Below, piece by piece: positions 23,916 through 37,700 of a stretch of 64,000 nt of DNA. The stretch is from Sipunculus nudus (taxonomy: Eukaryota; Annelida; Sipuncula; Golfingiida; Sipunculidae): NCBI GenBank assembly GCA_026874595.1, contig CM049308.1, positions 73,940,624 to 74,004,623 on the forward strand, written 5' to 3'. The notes under the pieces are model-generated. The model was not told the origin of the DNA. It saw only the letters and a list, made by a program, of their open reading frames with translations, and made no database searches. Numbering within the stretch: the first letter of the stretch is position 1; every line of letters starts with the position of its first letter. A program made the translations under genes and the position numbers.

Positions 23916-24611
23916 CAGAATTATATACAAACATTAAAAGGGTCAGCAAATCGAAGATAAGCGGGCTAATCTAAGTTAACTTTCATCAAATTGATATTTG
24001 CATTTGTCCGGCCGCAGGGAACAATGACCATTTGTTCCGAGTCCGGGCTAATTTCACCATAGGAGACGTCACGCGTTTGTAATCATGGAAGTTGCTTATT
24101 AAAAATATTATTAATAAAATAGTCACAGGTGTCCACTGGTCTCAGTGGATAGGAAGGTTCCCGCGGCGTGATTTGTCTCATTTGCATATCATATGAAACT
24201 CTATACCTCATAATCAATGGATATTTACGCCGTTACATTTCATTAAAGAAGTATAGTGGTACCACCGAATGTAAATCAAACCCGTAGGCGAGGGCCAATA
24301 TCTGGTATTCGCACTGTCTCTGAATGGACAGTATATATGCGTATGCTTAACGATTTGTTATTTCCATATATTTCTGTACTTCAAATAATTTACTGTATTT
24401 AAACGAAACATGTTAAATGTTATATGAAATTAAAAATTCCCCGCTTGCATTGATTTTTTTACGTATGATGGTATTTATCTCCCACATTACATACGTAATC
24501 TTGGGATTTCGTTTACCTTGAAGACAACAAGTAAGTCCACTGGCATACGTTATAGATTATTTTCACTGCGGCTGGGTCTATGTAAATTCGATAAAAGTCA
24601 AATAGTAATGC

Positions 24612-25094
24612 TTGTTTAAATTTTTAGGAATTTTTATTTCTTCTGATTTGAAGTGGGCCAAAAATGTGAATTACTGCGTAAAGAAGGCACAACAACGTTT
24701 ATTCTTTTTAAGGAACCTAAAAGATTTCGGGCTCAGTCAACCAATTTTATCAAAGTTTTATCGGGCGGTAATTCAGGGAGTCCTGACGTTGTCAGTCACT
24801 GTATGGGGAGGCAGTATCACGGTCGAGGAACGGAACCGTCTTTCGAGGGTAGTTAGAACAGCTGAGAGGATCATTGGGGTTCCTTTACCCACAGTTGACT
24901 CCTTATTTCATACACGATTGTTGAAGAAAGCAAACGACATTATAGAAGACTATAGTCATCCGGCGCACTATTTGTTTATAAAAATGAAATCGGGGGTTCG
25001 CTATAGGTCGCTATCAGGCAATTCCAAAAGAACTCAAACCAGCACTTATGCGTCAGCCGTTCGGGAATTAAATATATCACTTGCAGCACAATAA
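24612..25094 (+). mobile_element. 5'-truncated LINE, C-terminal part of reverse transcriptase ORF2
   Basis: A 160-aa open frame reads FKFLGIFISSDLKWAKNVNY, KKAQQRLFFLRNLKDFG, FYRAVIQGVLTLSVTVWGGS and AERIIGVPLPTVDSLFHTRL. This is the well-known thumb and C-terminal region of non-LTR retrotransposon reverse transcriptases of the CR1/L2/RTE-like kind. The catalytic FADD region is absent, so it is dead on arrival. A short CTTAT-like tail (TATATCTTATCTTATG, about 25242-25257) marks the 3' end. The 160-aa frame is intact, which suggests a fairly recent insertion. Confidence 0.85.
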
Positions 25095-25259
25095 TCTAGT
25101 CAAACATTCTTAGTCATACGTCTTTTTTCTATACACAATTTTATTTTATTATTTCTTGTTTCATGTGTTTGTTTTAGCAAGCCAGTCAAGCCAAATACTA
25201 TATTGTATGTGATGATCTTATTACATATATATAGCAATAAACTATATCTTATCTTATGT

Positions 25260-28200
25260 TCTCTTTCATGTTACGGTATATTGAGACGCATTTTTTATCT
25301 TCTAATACGCACATGTAGCGCAGGTTAGATATTATGCAAAGCACCTTACATTCGTTAAAAAGAACTTGTTCTAGAAGATGCAACAGATGTTTGAATCCTT
25401 TATTTAAAGGGCCCCGATAAGAGCGCAAAACAAGCTTTCTGGATATGCAATGCACTTTATCCGGATATGCACTGATATTTTATGTTTTCTTTTGCCTAAG
25501 TCATGTCCCAGCAATCCACGAAGTTTTTTGTTAATCGGTTCAGTCTGTATTTTTCATAATCTGACGAACAAACAAACTGGACGAACAGCAGTCAGGCACT
25601 AACCGGTACGTGTTTTCATATATATTGATATACCTCCTAGATGGAAGATAATCGGCAACGAACGTGAACTTATATCTTAATTTGGTAAAAATTTAAATTG
25701 TAACCTGTAGAGCGCCAACTTACAAGCAAACTGACAAAAAAGAGACAAACACACAAAGTCAATTGAATCATATACCTACCGATTTCTAAATTCAGGTAAG
25801 CATATCATATCTGAATTTAGACCATGAAAGTTATGCCTAGATGTACATCCAATTAGATTCTAAGTGACCACCTAAAAGGAAATATACCACAGGAACACAA
25901 CAGGGTTGAAACATCATTACAAGAAAAATTAAAATCAAATCCAAAGTCATAACTTTCTTTGTGTTCATGGTTATTAAATAAATAATTTTGCATTGCTTCA
26001 TTAATCAGGATTCATGGGTCCCATTTAAACTCGTCATATAATTTCGGTCATCGTTAAAAGTATGTAAAGTACTTTTCAAAACTTTTTTTCAGAACAATAT
26101 TGCATCATATTCAATGATAATTCATTAAGATCTGATGATCAGATCAAATAAACTTGAAATTTGTTACCTTATTTGATCTTGGTTAAATTCATCTTTTGCA
26201 TTAGACGTGTGGCTTAACCTATATTGAAAAAAAGTATCACATTTAGGAAACCAAATAGCAATTTGAGCCAGGCAAATAGCCTGTTTGGATTGAACCAGAA
26301 ACATCATTTTTTATAGTCACACCTTTGTCAATATCTTTGACACTATGAAAAGATAAATGTCAATCGGATCATATCTTTAGGAATGTCCTGAACTCTTTTG
26401 AACATGATTGTGATTTTCTTAAATATAATTTAAGTTTCCTTTCACAGCATTCTTCCCATCATCTTCATTTTCTTTTCATATTCTCTCAGAGAGTTTAGAA
26501 TTTATACGAAGTTATATTGTCATAGGTTCTGCTAAACAGCTGAGCGACATGGGTCTTTGGGCTTGTTTTTTTTTTAATTTTTACTTCTTTTATCATTATT
26601 GTAAATTGAGATTGGCAACTTTGTCACAGTTTCCGTTAAGCAATCCAATATGTTGCAATGGATCGCAAAAAAATGAAAAAAAGTATTCTTCTGTTAGTTC
26701 TAACGCCTGTTATGCAAATTTTGGATAAAATCAGGGCAACACTTTCTTTACAATATTTAAAAGAGTTGTAAAATTTCCTCAAGAGCGGCGTGGATTCATG
26801 TTGAACTTGCTAGACATATTGATCTAGAAAGTTTTTTCACTGATTGAGAATAGTAAAATCACTTAAATAAAAAATATAATTCTAAAAAAAAGAAAGTTTC
26901 ATATAGTACTTTAAAATTGATAAATATATCCATGATATTTATTACCTATGATTTTGCACTTTGCATCAGACCAGCAAACTAAATCTAATTTGACCGTTTT
27001 AAATAAAAATTCATATAAAAGCCACCGTCGCATTTTGTTATTGACACCTTCAGAAAAATGCATATCAGTATCATTATTGGTAACCTATATAGTACTTCAG
27101 CCAGACCCCAAAATTTGGATCATCGGTACCATTTCGGTGACAAATTTTCACCATGTGTGCTTGACAGGTATACATATGTAGGTAATAAAAATGCCTGATA
27201 GCAGTATGAAAGTGGTAGTTTTCAGTGAATAAATGGATGTTTTATGTCGGATGACGTATATATTTTTTTCAATCGCAAGGACACCGACTTAAGAGTAGTT
27301 ATAAGCCCCATACTACTAAATATGCAAAACGTATCAAGTCAAATTTGGTCTCAAATGATAGCTTAAACCATACGCTTTAGTTTGACATGCCATTTATGGC
27401 CACTGGGTGTATACTGCTTAAGTAATACATTCTTGTAGTTACACTCACACCTAGGAAAAACGACAAAGGAGTGGTTATATAAATTTACTTCATACAACTC
27501 TATATGCCAAACTTGTATCAAGCAAAATAATCTTTTCAATGATGTTTCATTTATGATCAATAGGTGTTTACCTACAGTTAAACTTCTTATACGCTCAAAG
27601 GGGCAGATTCAGGATTTAAAATGGAGGGGTCCACTCCAGGACTGATGGCAAAGTTGTTAAAAAGGTCCCCAGGTCCGAAAAAAGGGAGGGGCTTCCAGGA
27701 CACAAAACTTTGTCTGATACCTTTAAAAGTTGTGGCGACTGGAAAGGGGGGGGGGGATCCCCCCCCCGCTTCTGCCTCACATTTAAGAAAAATACTCTAT
27801 ATATAGAATACGTCAACAGATATAACGTTATGTCGGTGACCGAATACATCAGGAACTGCCGCAACTGTCATCTCCAAGAGCTGTGGTAATATTGATCACT
27901 GGAATGGTATTTTGTTTGAAAGCTATAGGTTGTCCTAACTTGTGCAAGCCAAAAAATATAATGCATTTCATTCCATGGCTTATTCATTGGAGATGATCAA
28001 AAGATGACTAAATTAGTATGAGGTGTGCTTAATTATTATAAGATTCGTCACTTCTCTATTTTAACTTTGCTGATCACAAGTGTTTGTATTCATAATGTTA
28101 TGACCAATACCCAGTATATTGTTCCCATGTCCGGTATGTCAGTGTTAGTTGCAAGTATCGCCACTTATGTTGACTTGAGTCAAAATGATTTTTTTCAGTT

Positions 28201-30470
28201 CTTCCTACTCAAGTCAGGAAATAAAAAAGATAGCTTTTATGTGAGGGATAGCTTAAAATTATATTCGCTTATTGTTGTATTTCATTTTTGATTTTACCTT
28301 TACGATTTGTAATGTGCTTTACCAAACATTGATCATGTGACTTTTACGAGTATAAAAAACTACAGATAGCACCATTTATGTTTACCTATCTTCTGCGAGC
28401 AAACCGGTACATTTCCATTTTTTTCTTAATGGTAAGAAAATTTAATCTATATGTAACATACCGATTATAATGGACTAGAGCTGGGATGGTATTTCTTAGT
28501 TTCATTCTCTATTGTTCCATCATTATTCGCGATTATGAACAATGCAAAAAGTAAATTTTTTTTTCTTTTTGTGAATGACAGACAGCAATTATCAATGTGA
28601 TATATATCAAGGCACAATTCGTAATCGCTAGACCTGGGATGTTCAGACGTTGTGTATACAGGTTCTCTTATACTCTCCTTAGTCGATAAGAATTAGATCA
28701 CTGGCCAATATAGATTCAGCTGAGCATTATGACCAGTGGGGCACTTAGTAAAGTTAAACAATTCAAATCAACAGAAGAGTAACAGGTTATAATGTATTTA
28801 AGATATAGAATATGTTTACTTATGTAAACATGTACTTATGTTCAGCGTGAATGTTCGCTGTGTGATAAAAACTCTTTAAAGAATTGTTTGTTATATTATT
28901 TCACAACCAGGCCCTTGTGTATTTAAAACTTTCATATTCCAAAATAAAACTAAGTAATATTCAATGTTAGTTTGAAGGAAAAATAAGCAATATTAGTTTA
29001 TAAGTTCATAATCATATAAATATGCAATCGCTTTCTGACAGAAAAACATCAAATCTGATGAGTTCTGTTTTGCATGATTGAAAAGATAACACCGAGTGGA
29101 ATATTAAAATCATTTCGTCATTTTTATTTTGGATTATCACCGGGGCTTTTAAAAGTCTATTATATCTTATAGTTATTTCAAGCCTGGTTACCTTGCAAAA
29201 TCAAGTCATAAGAAAGCTAGCACTTGCAAGGAATTAAAATAGAAATCACCAGGAGAATGACAAATCAGTTACTTTCATGTTTATTATCACGTGTGTTTTT
29301 ACTGAAATGTTTAAATAAAAGAAAATAATATGGAAACAAAACGGTTTTAGAATATGTATCTACATTTTGTGATCTAACAGTTACAATTATATCCTAATAA
29401 GCGACAGATGATATTCTTTTAAGGGCAAAACCATATTGAAACCCCATTGATATTATATTTGTTCGGCCAGTACAACAGTCAGTGATTAACATGATCTCCC
29501 TCAAACCTGGGGAATGACAGGGACACATGTTGCTGTGACCGTTCAGTGAAAAATTGCATTTTAAAGATCAACACAAAATGATCTTAATGGCACTCTCTGG
29601 TGCTAGTACATAGCCCAAGACGAACCATGTATGTCTTCCAATCCGTTAAAGTTGGTTGACATTGGACTGCTAGGGTTTTGTTGAAACATAATCCCTGAAC
29701 TCCTGAGTCAAAGCAGATTAGAATTAAATAAGATTTGTTTAACTTCATCAAATGATTTTATTAATTTGGGCTTATCACTAGCATTTACTGGACTTTGTAT
29801 TAACATAAAACCGGAACAGGATGAGTTATTGCACTTACTGGCTATATAGCAAACTCGTATTTATTCTCGTTAAAACACTGTTTGCCCCACGATTCAAATA
29901 AACATTTGTTTTCCGTTATAAAAAATAAGATTTATTTAGAAATCTCTCTCCTGTCAGAAATGTTAACAGTATAAAACATAAGCAACTCAGAATGAATAAC
30001 TTACAGCTCTGGTTCACAATTAGTCCTGACACAAAGGCAAACTGCAATATCTGTCATTTATTTATGGTGCCACCCAAGCAAAATGTTGTAGGTACGTTTA
30101 CTGCTCTTGCCTTGATTTTATATGTTAATTTTGTTGGAAATATTTACATGGAAATATTTCAGCAGACAACATAGCCCTCTCTCAGTCGAAGGCTCTTTTA
30201 TATTTCGTGTAAGAAAGCGAATTTGGCCAGAAGTGCAGACACGACGGCCCAGTTTGTACGATATCACAAGTGACTAGGCACCAATATAACAAAAACATAC
30301 AAATAAAAATACACTGCTTAAAATGACTTGTCGAACTTTTCTTTTTTTTCAACCGGAGATATGCAAAAAACATGTATTCAAACAACCAGCTGACTACCCG
30401 TGCCTGCATATATGTCATGTGTGACATTCGGCTTGCGACATCCGAGTTTTAGTCTATACATCGGCCCCCA
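25260..30470. other. Intergenic, AT-rich, no supported gene
   Basis: This region lies between the divergent first exons of the two proteases. Open frames are short, have no recognisable domains and lie in AT-rich sequence. A repeat copy at 27600-27785 is listed separately. Confidence 0.5.
27600..27785 (+). repeat. Interspersed repeat copy (related to 37870-38005)
   Basis: It shares AGGTCC, AAAAGGG, TCCAGGACACAAAA and TTGTCTGA spaced as in 37870-38005. Both copies end near CGCTTCTGC after a G-rich/C-rich run. The start GGGGCAGATTCAGGAT is hAT/MITE-like. It contains no coding capacity. Confidence 0.5.
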
Positions 30471-30482
30471 GACAGCAGCCAC

Positions 30483-30866
30483 TAGTCTCTCCAACAGACG
30501 CCAGGTGCCGCTACCGCTCTTGCACCAGTACGTCTGTTATTGGACGCCATTTTTCTTAGGAACGGAAGTGTTGTTTGGCATGCGCAAGGAATCCCCTTAC
30601 TATACCACCCTTGCAATAGACAAGCAAAAGTGGATTATTTTTGCCACACAACCAAACAATATTGTTTACTTGTCTTTATTGGGGTCTGCCGGGTTTGTGC
30701 AAGGGCGACATCCATTCTGGATTCACCTCAAGATGCTATGGGGGGGTTTCCTTGCGCATGCCCAACGGCACTTCCGTTTTTCAAGATTCTTGAAAAAAAT
30801 GACGTCCAATAACAGACGTACTGGTGCAAGAGCGGTAGCGGCACCTGGCGTCTGTTGGAGAGACTA
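30483..30866. mobile_element. Foldback element with long terminal inverted repeats (MULE-like MITE)
   Basis: It starts TAGTCTCTCCAACAGACGCC and ends with the inverse, GGAGAGACTA. The arms match for roughly 100 bp (AGGTGCCGCTACCGCTCTTG, CACCAGTACGTCTGTTATTG and on into GGCATGCGCAAGGA). A 10-bp target duplication CAGCAGCCAC flanks it (30473-30482 and 30867-30876). Duplications of 9-11 bp suit Mutator-like elements. There is no transposase, so it is non-autonomous. Its terminus matches the right end of the insertion in gene B. Confidence 0.8.
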
Positions 30867-30876
30867 CAGCAGCCAC

Positions 30877-31586
30877 GTGGAATAATTGGGAGGATTAACC
30901 AATCAGGATTCAATAAGTGCGTTGGTATGCGACACAAAAGTACACAAAAACATCAACCAGGCATTATTTTTTTTCTGCGGACAGTTGGTGGCAATAGGAC
31001 ATGTATCGGCTAACTGATGAACGGAATAACACCTTGCTGTGACCACGCCCAAATCCACAAATTGTAGTTGGGTGCCAGACATGTTTTTTTTTTCAGCTGA
31101 AAGACCTCAGACTTTATTAATAAAGTCCACGGTTGGTCTGGTCACGGTTGGTCTTATCAGAAATACATGCACCTTTTTTAAATAAATTAGCTAAAATTCT
31201 ACAAATTGCTATGATACAGGGTGAAGAAAAGTAATCATATCTTTAGAATTTGGAAAGCTATATACATGAACGACACACCAGATGAAAGCTTCAAATGTCT
31301 ACTATCAACTGACATCAAACTTGTTTTAAAACAGGCATTATATAAGATGTTATAACTAAATAATATTTATTTATAACTATGTCTCGCAAATTTGCGATTT
31401 TGGTGCAAGTACATTTCAAAACAGGCTGATACTTTACAGAAAGCTACCACTTTCATACTGCTATCAGGCATTTTTATTATCTACACACATACACCTTTCA
31501 AAAAAACATTGATAGCAATTGTCACCTGTTTGGAACCGATGAACCCTCTGGCTGATGTACTAATAGTTACAGGGGGCATAGCCAGC

Positions 31587-31644
<58 letters not shown>

Positions 31645-32900
31645 GGGGGGGTATCATCAATAAATTTTTAAAAATGTATACAAAAATACAAAAGTCACCG
31701 TATCAAACATGAAAATTCAAAATGGGTTAAAAAAGATTGTAACCTATCACATATATATATAAATTTTAGTAAATATATTCAAATGGTATTTAATATATAT
31801 AAATATATTATCCCTGAAAATATTGGAAATGCTTGGAACACACACTGGGATAATACATTGATTTTTTTAGTGCTGATCTGAATCACAGCCCTATTATTAC
31901 ACCTTATCTATATGCATATATAAATAAGGCCCCTAGAAGAAGTATAGATAGAACGTTTCATAACGAGTTTTAAAGCACTTTCAGTTAATGTTATACATAA
32001 AACAATTCAGGTTAAATTTAGAACCCATTTGAACGTTGAAAAGATCCGTACTCTTAAAGGTCATATATGAACTATTTTCTCTTAGAGTCCACTACGTTTA
32101 AAATATTATGATTGAGCGGGGAAGAAAAAATTATTTCAACCTTGCAGGATTTGTCATAAAACTGAACAAAGGGCATTCCAAAACTATAAAAAGGACAGTT
32201 CGACGTTGCAATATAAAGCATAATGTTTTCCTTTTATCATTAAAATATAGTTCATTGAATTATTGGTACAAAATCGCTCCAAAATTGAGGAATTATAATT
32301 ACTTTAAAAATATATTCCCTTACCTTGCCTTACCTCAAACTCATTTCCTTACATGGTAACTACAGTTGAAAAAATACCGTTGCATTCATAAACATTGAAG
32401 TTCTGTATAGTACGGAAAGCAATTTATAATTGTTAAAAAAATGGCTTGTCGACATTTGTTTTGAATTTCATTGATGGATGTTACGATTTCCTTTATCTAA
32501 GTTCAGATGCGTAACTAACAATTGACTTTGAGGTACAATTTCATATTTATATGCTAATTAGGTCACTGGGTGGGACAATATAATTTCCGCCGGCACTGGT
32601 TGACACCTCTTACTATTAAAGTTTAACAGATTTTCCAAATTTTAATTTATTTAAGGTTGCACTTCGATACTTTTTTTTCAGTTTCAGATATTTTAACATG
32701 TCTTAATGAATAAAAAAAAAATATTTAGTTAAAAATTGAGCACGCTTTTTTGATTCTGTCATCAAATTTTACTTGTTCCTGAATCCCAGCCGTGGTTGAC
32801 ACCTGAATAAACTGAAGCCGGAAAAAATGTAAATTAGAGTTATTTAGTTGAAGGTACACGTGTAGCTCCCTGATTGGAAGACCCTTAAATATTTTTACCA
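30877..32900. other. Upstream region of gene B
   Basis: It contains a (GA)n run at 31589-31640 followed by poly-G. The rest is AT-rich with no supported gene. Confidence 0.5.
31589..31640. repeat. (GA)n microsatellite
   Basis: A pure GA dinucleotide run; the overlapping poly-RE open frame is an artefact. Confidence 0.97.
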
Positions 32901-32910
32901 TTTGCTCGCA

Positions 32911-32918
32911 ATATAAGG
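32911..32918 (+). promoter_or_regulatory. TATA box of gene B
   Basis: ATATAAGG, 79 bp before the ATG at 32990. The same motif at nearly the same distance precedes the exon at 23836-23797 on the other strand. Confidence 0.6.
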
Positions 32919-32989
32919 GCCGGCTCCTCGTCTGAGTAACTACACTTTTGTTCGGTTTCTTGACAACCGTTCATACAGCCCTACTAAGG

Positions 32990-34738
32990 ATGAAGCTACT
33001 GTTTGGAGTGGCTGCCCTCCTGGCATCATGTAAGTAACATACGTCTGCATGTCTCTCTGTCAGTCTATCGATCCATCTGCCTTTCTGCATTATTTCAAAT
33101 AACTTTAATCATATACATTATTTTTTCCACTTTTACTGATAGGTTTTGGAAATCTTCACTAGAAAGCAGAAGTATTGGCAATTTATCGTTAAAATTTAAA
33201 TTCATTTCGACTGACATATAATGAATTAGAGGATTAAAATTTGCAAATTATAAACAATACATGATATTATTCTAAAAGACAAAACAAAATATTGACAGTG
33301 CACGCATTACTCCGCTCAGACACAACTTCAGTTGATACAAACCCCAATCACATTATAAACAATGGTGAAAAGTTGTTAACTCCTCATTACCTCGAAATGG
33401 ATGAGGATCCAGGCAAGAGGCTGGCGGAGATTTGAGGTCTCTGAGTACTTTCTAGTTGTGTGAACGACCGTTCCATCTTATGCTTTTGTCAATCAACAAT
33501 GAAACAATGGAAATTGATGTTCGATTATATTAGCCCATTCACAGCAGAAAATTTAGATTAACATAAATTATGCTAATGGTTACGCTGAAAGCAGGAATTT
33601 AAAATTGGTTTATCAGGAAATGTTTCAATGCAACCATACAACCTTTATATCTTACCATATCGTCTCAAAATCATAAAAAAAGTGAAATTGTAGTTCTTCT
33701 ATTAACTGTCACAAAACACCTCCAAATACCAGTTTATGTGGACCTTTGCTGAAAGGATGCTGGGAAGTTTTCAAGCGAGTATTCCAGACCCCTTATGTTA
33801 TTGATAAACACTGCTTATTGGTTTAGCTCATAAATGGCAGAGGTACAGCCAAACAGCCTAAGTTACCGCGACATAATATTATGTTAATTAGATCACCATG
33901 CATGATTTGAATTTCTGGCTACTTTTATTTCAATCGAACAGAAAAGCGCACTGAAAAGCGCACATGAAAAACTGACCTGGGAGTCTTGTCAATTTTATAT
34001 TTCTCTTTGACTGGATAATTATTATCATATAGATGAAAACAACAATAGGAATATTAAGGATGAATGTTTCTATCTCAGGTTGCTCCGTGAACGCGGTGTC
34101 TGCCAACCTTGAGATTGCCATATACGTCGTAGCCTCTCCTACAGGCTCCGATTGAGCCTGTGGATGGGGAATAAAAGGCTTTCGCTGATTGGCCAGATTT
34201 ACTCAATTTTCTCATTGGCCAATCCCGGGAAAGCCCCTGCTTGGCTCTGTCAATAAACAAGCGCACATGGTGCTGGCTGTCAGCTGACGAGTACTTCATC
34301 GGGATCTTTTTACTATCGGGCTTCATGATGAAGGAACAATAGACACTTATTGTAAATACAACTGCTAATTATTACGGAAGCATAATGTCAGTTTTATGGG
34401 CAAAGGACACGAAGTGGGATATGCATACATGTCAAACCTAAGGCTATACAGAAGGTCGATGTGCCCCTCAGCTCAAAGCTTGTCGTCAGGGTAAGTCTTG
34501 ATGTTTTTTTTTTCTGAAAACTGCCCATTGCATGAGGTTTGTCAAAAATTTGTGGGACAACATTCTCCCAAAACCAAGCACTAAGAAAGAGCAAAATTTA
34601 TCATATTTTACCCCAAATCATATTAGATTTCAAGCATAATCCTTTTTTTATATTATACCTGTATATATTTTTTATAGTGTCATGTTCTTTATAAATATAT
34701 TCAACGGTTGTTACTTTACTGGGCCTTAGATCCAATAA

Positions 34739-34787
<49 letters not shown>

Positions 34788-37700
34788 CATGTATGTATGT
34801 ATCCCAGTATATATTCTGTTGGTTAAAAAGTGTCATGCTGCAACAGGATGAATGTATAATTTCATTATATGACCTGGTGCACATTCAGCACAAAGATTCA
34901 TATATTTTAACTAATATGTCATACATTGTGTAATGTACATTCCAAGTATCATGCCATAACCTTATAACAAATTATTCAAAATTAAAATATATATTTGTCA
35001 TATAAATATGTGCAGTACTTCTGATTTATCAATGAAAAGAGGGCGTTTGATAGATAAATATACTTGAATAAAAATGAAGACATGTTACTTTAAAAGACAA
35101 ATGATGGAACTTGTTTGCAGCAAATAAAATTAATTGACAAAGTTTGAGTTTGCCCAACTGTGTTTTATGAAGGGGGAGACCTTTGTTTAAGGTTAAATCG
35201 GATTTTCAGTGGTTAAAAAAAGTCAAACAGATGCCAGTTGTGACTGGTCCACTATGAATAACATTTTAACTCAGGGACAAGTCTGAGGACCAAAAGTATG
35301 AGTCATAGATATCTTAAAAGGATAATCTGTCTTAAATTTTAATGTGAAAAGATATGGCATTAATGCTCGCAGTTCAGTTACATCTTTGTAAAAAATACCA
35401 GCTACCCTGTGTATTACTAGCTTGTGTGTATTTGATCATCTCCAGTTGGATATAGAGGTGTGCTCAGATATGGAATGTTGCACTGCAGTTTAACATGTAT
35501 ATAGGCATAATGTCATCGATTAAAGGCTATAATGCTAAAGATTTATTAGCATGTGCTTGATAAAATTGCATTCACTGTTGCATCATTTCTGTTTATTATT
35601 TTTGGTCAGATATGTTTCTTGATGGGAAATGCAATATATTAGCAATGTTTATGATATATGTTCAGTATTAAAGATCAGTTGAGGTTCAACCTAGTGTCAG
35701 TACCTTTCATTGCTTCCATTAACATTTGTCCACATGTTCTCTCTCACATATGACTATCAGTATATATAAGGGCTGCATGTAACAATGCATCAAATAATTC
35801 ACTGAATCAAAGCCAGTCAACCAGCATTGAAAGGCTCACTTAATTTAATTTATTGCATTCACAGTAATATCCATGTCTTCTTGATAGTTTTGATCTCTAG
35901 GTGATACCTAAGGATATAAAATATACATATACATGGTGTAGTGGGGATTATTGTTTGAAAAGGAAAGTCACCTGACACTCCATATTTGATTTATGGACAA
36001 TAAGCAGTAGTACATTCAGGGTTGCTATTTGACCAAGGTAAATCCTATTTTACCCAATCCAGTGGGTAAAACCTGGGTTAAAAGTATTTTATCCAGGATT
36101 AACCATTATGTACTCCAGAGTTTTGCCCAGCATATTAAAATATTTTTTTTAAAGATTAGCTTCTTTTGAATTGGTCAAAAGAAGTTAAGCACACATTTTG
36201 TGAACATAGGTAGCTAAGCCAAGTGGCTCTGACCACATCATCCCTGTCTAAAGGATGCTATTTACACCCATTTGCAACTTGCACTTTAACTAATGTTGGG
36301 TTGCATGTACAAAGCACATCACTCTGAATGATAGAAATTAGTGGTAAAACCAATTCTGAGGAATACCTTGTTAAAACTGTTTAACTCAAACTGGGTTTTA
36401 TTTTGCAACTGACATGCTCCCATATATAGCAGGGTACATCTCAACAGCTGATCACTATATTATGTTCAGCTGTAAATAAAGAACATGCTGTTGTACTACT
36501 AGTAATTCTGGAACTGGTGCAGTTCTAAAATTTAATGTTTTAGATCCAGTAAGATACTGAAGAAGCACCCTTATGCCCATCACAAAATAAAGCCCACTGT
36601 CTCTATAGGGGTGTATGCTTAGGGGTAGATTGGATGAAAAATAGGTGAATACATGCTCCGTGTTAGTCTATGTGATTCATATATTAAGGTATAGGTCTGC
36701 TGCATTAATAAATTACTTGCATATTTGGAGGTGAAAGTTAAAGCAGAAACCTATTAACCTTGATTTGCACACTAATAACTTTTCAATGTGGATTTCATGT
36801 GAAAAAAAAAATCAAATTCCTACTTCACCCACAACATGTGGAAATAAAAAGTCCTGTATTTTTGTAGGAAAAAAGCAATTAAGATCACTTTACATAAAGG
36901 AGAAAATTGTTTAAGGACAGCATTTACTTGGTGCCCATTACGTGAATATGACTGTAAATTTGACCGAGACCTTGGTCAAATACTATGCATGCAGACACAT
37001 AGACATATGATCATTCTATTCATGTCATGTGAATAACTACATTGTATTTAGATATCTATATAATGTTAATACATATAACAAATCCTTAATAAAACATGGA
37101 TACAAGCACAGATCTTCTTCTATGGTAAAATATATACTTATGAAAGTCCACAAGGTCCAACAAAAATACTAATTCAAATATAGGAAATCAAAGTAAAGGA
37201 GATACCAATAATAAAGACCAGACTTGCTTAAAAACAAAGAGTCCATACCAGGTCTATGTAACTTTACATTATATTTCACACAAGTTTGTGCTTTAACCAT
37301 AAAAACATAAGTTTTTTTTTCTCAAATCAAGCACCTGATATAAAGTAATAAGTAGATAAGCTGACACATGCCAGGCTGTTGCCTTAGATCTGACTGCTTC
37401 AGTCTTGTGTAATATTGTATTCTTTTGATATATACTGAAAAGTTGATCTTAAAGGAAAGATGATTTGCATTTCCTACCATGAGGGTTCATGGTCCATTGA
37501 TGTAGTTGAGTCCACCCGATCCAAGTCCAAGTGCAAGTCAGAGTCCAGGTCACTCGAGTCCAATTCCAAATCTGAGTCCTTCAGGTTTACGTCCAAGTCC
37601 ACCTTCTTCAAGTCTGAGTCATTTGGTAAATGCAGAGTCCAAGTTTGACACAAATTTTCTTATTAAAAGAACTTGGAAAAGGATATTTGAGATAATCATG

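Noticed and set aside
30400-30885. 161-aa open frame
   Set aside because: It runs through the terminal inverted repeats of the foldback element, and no domain is recognisable.
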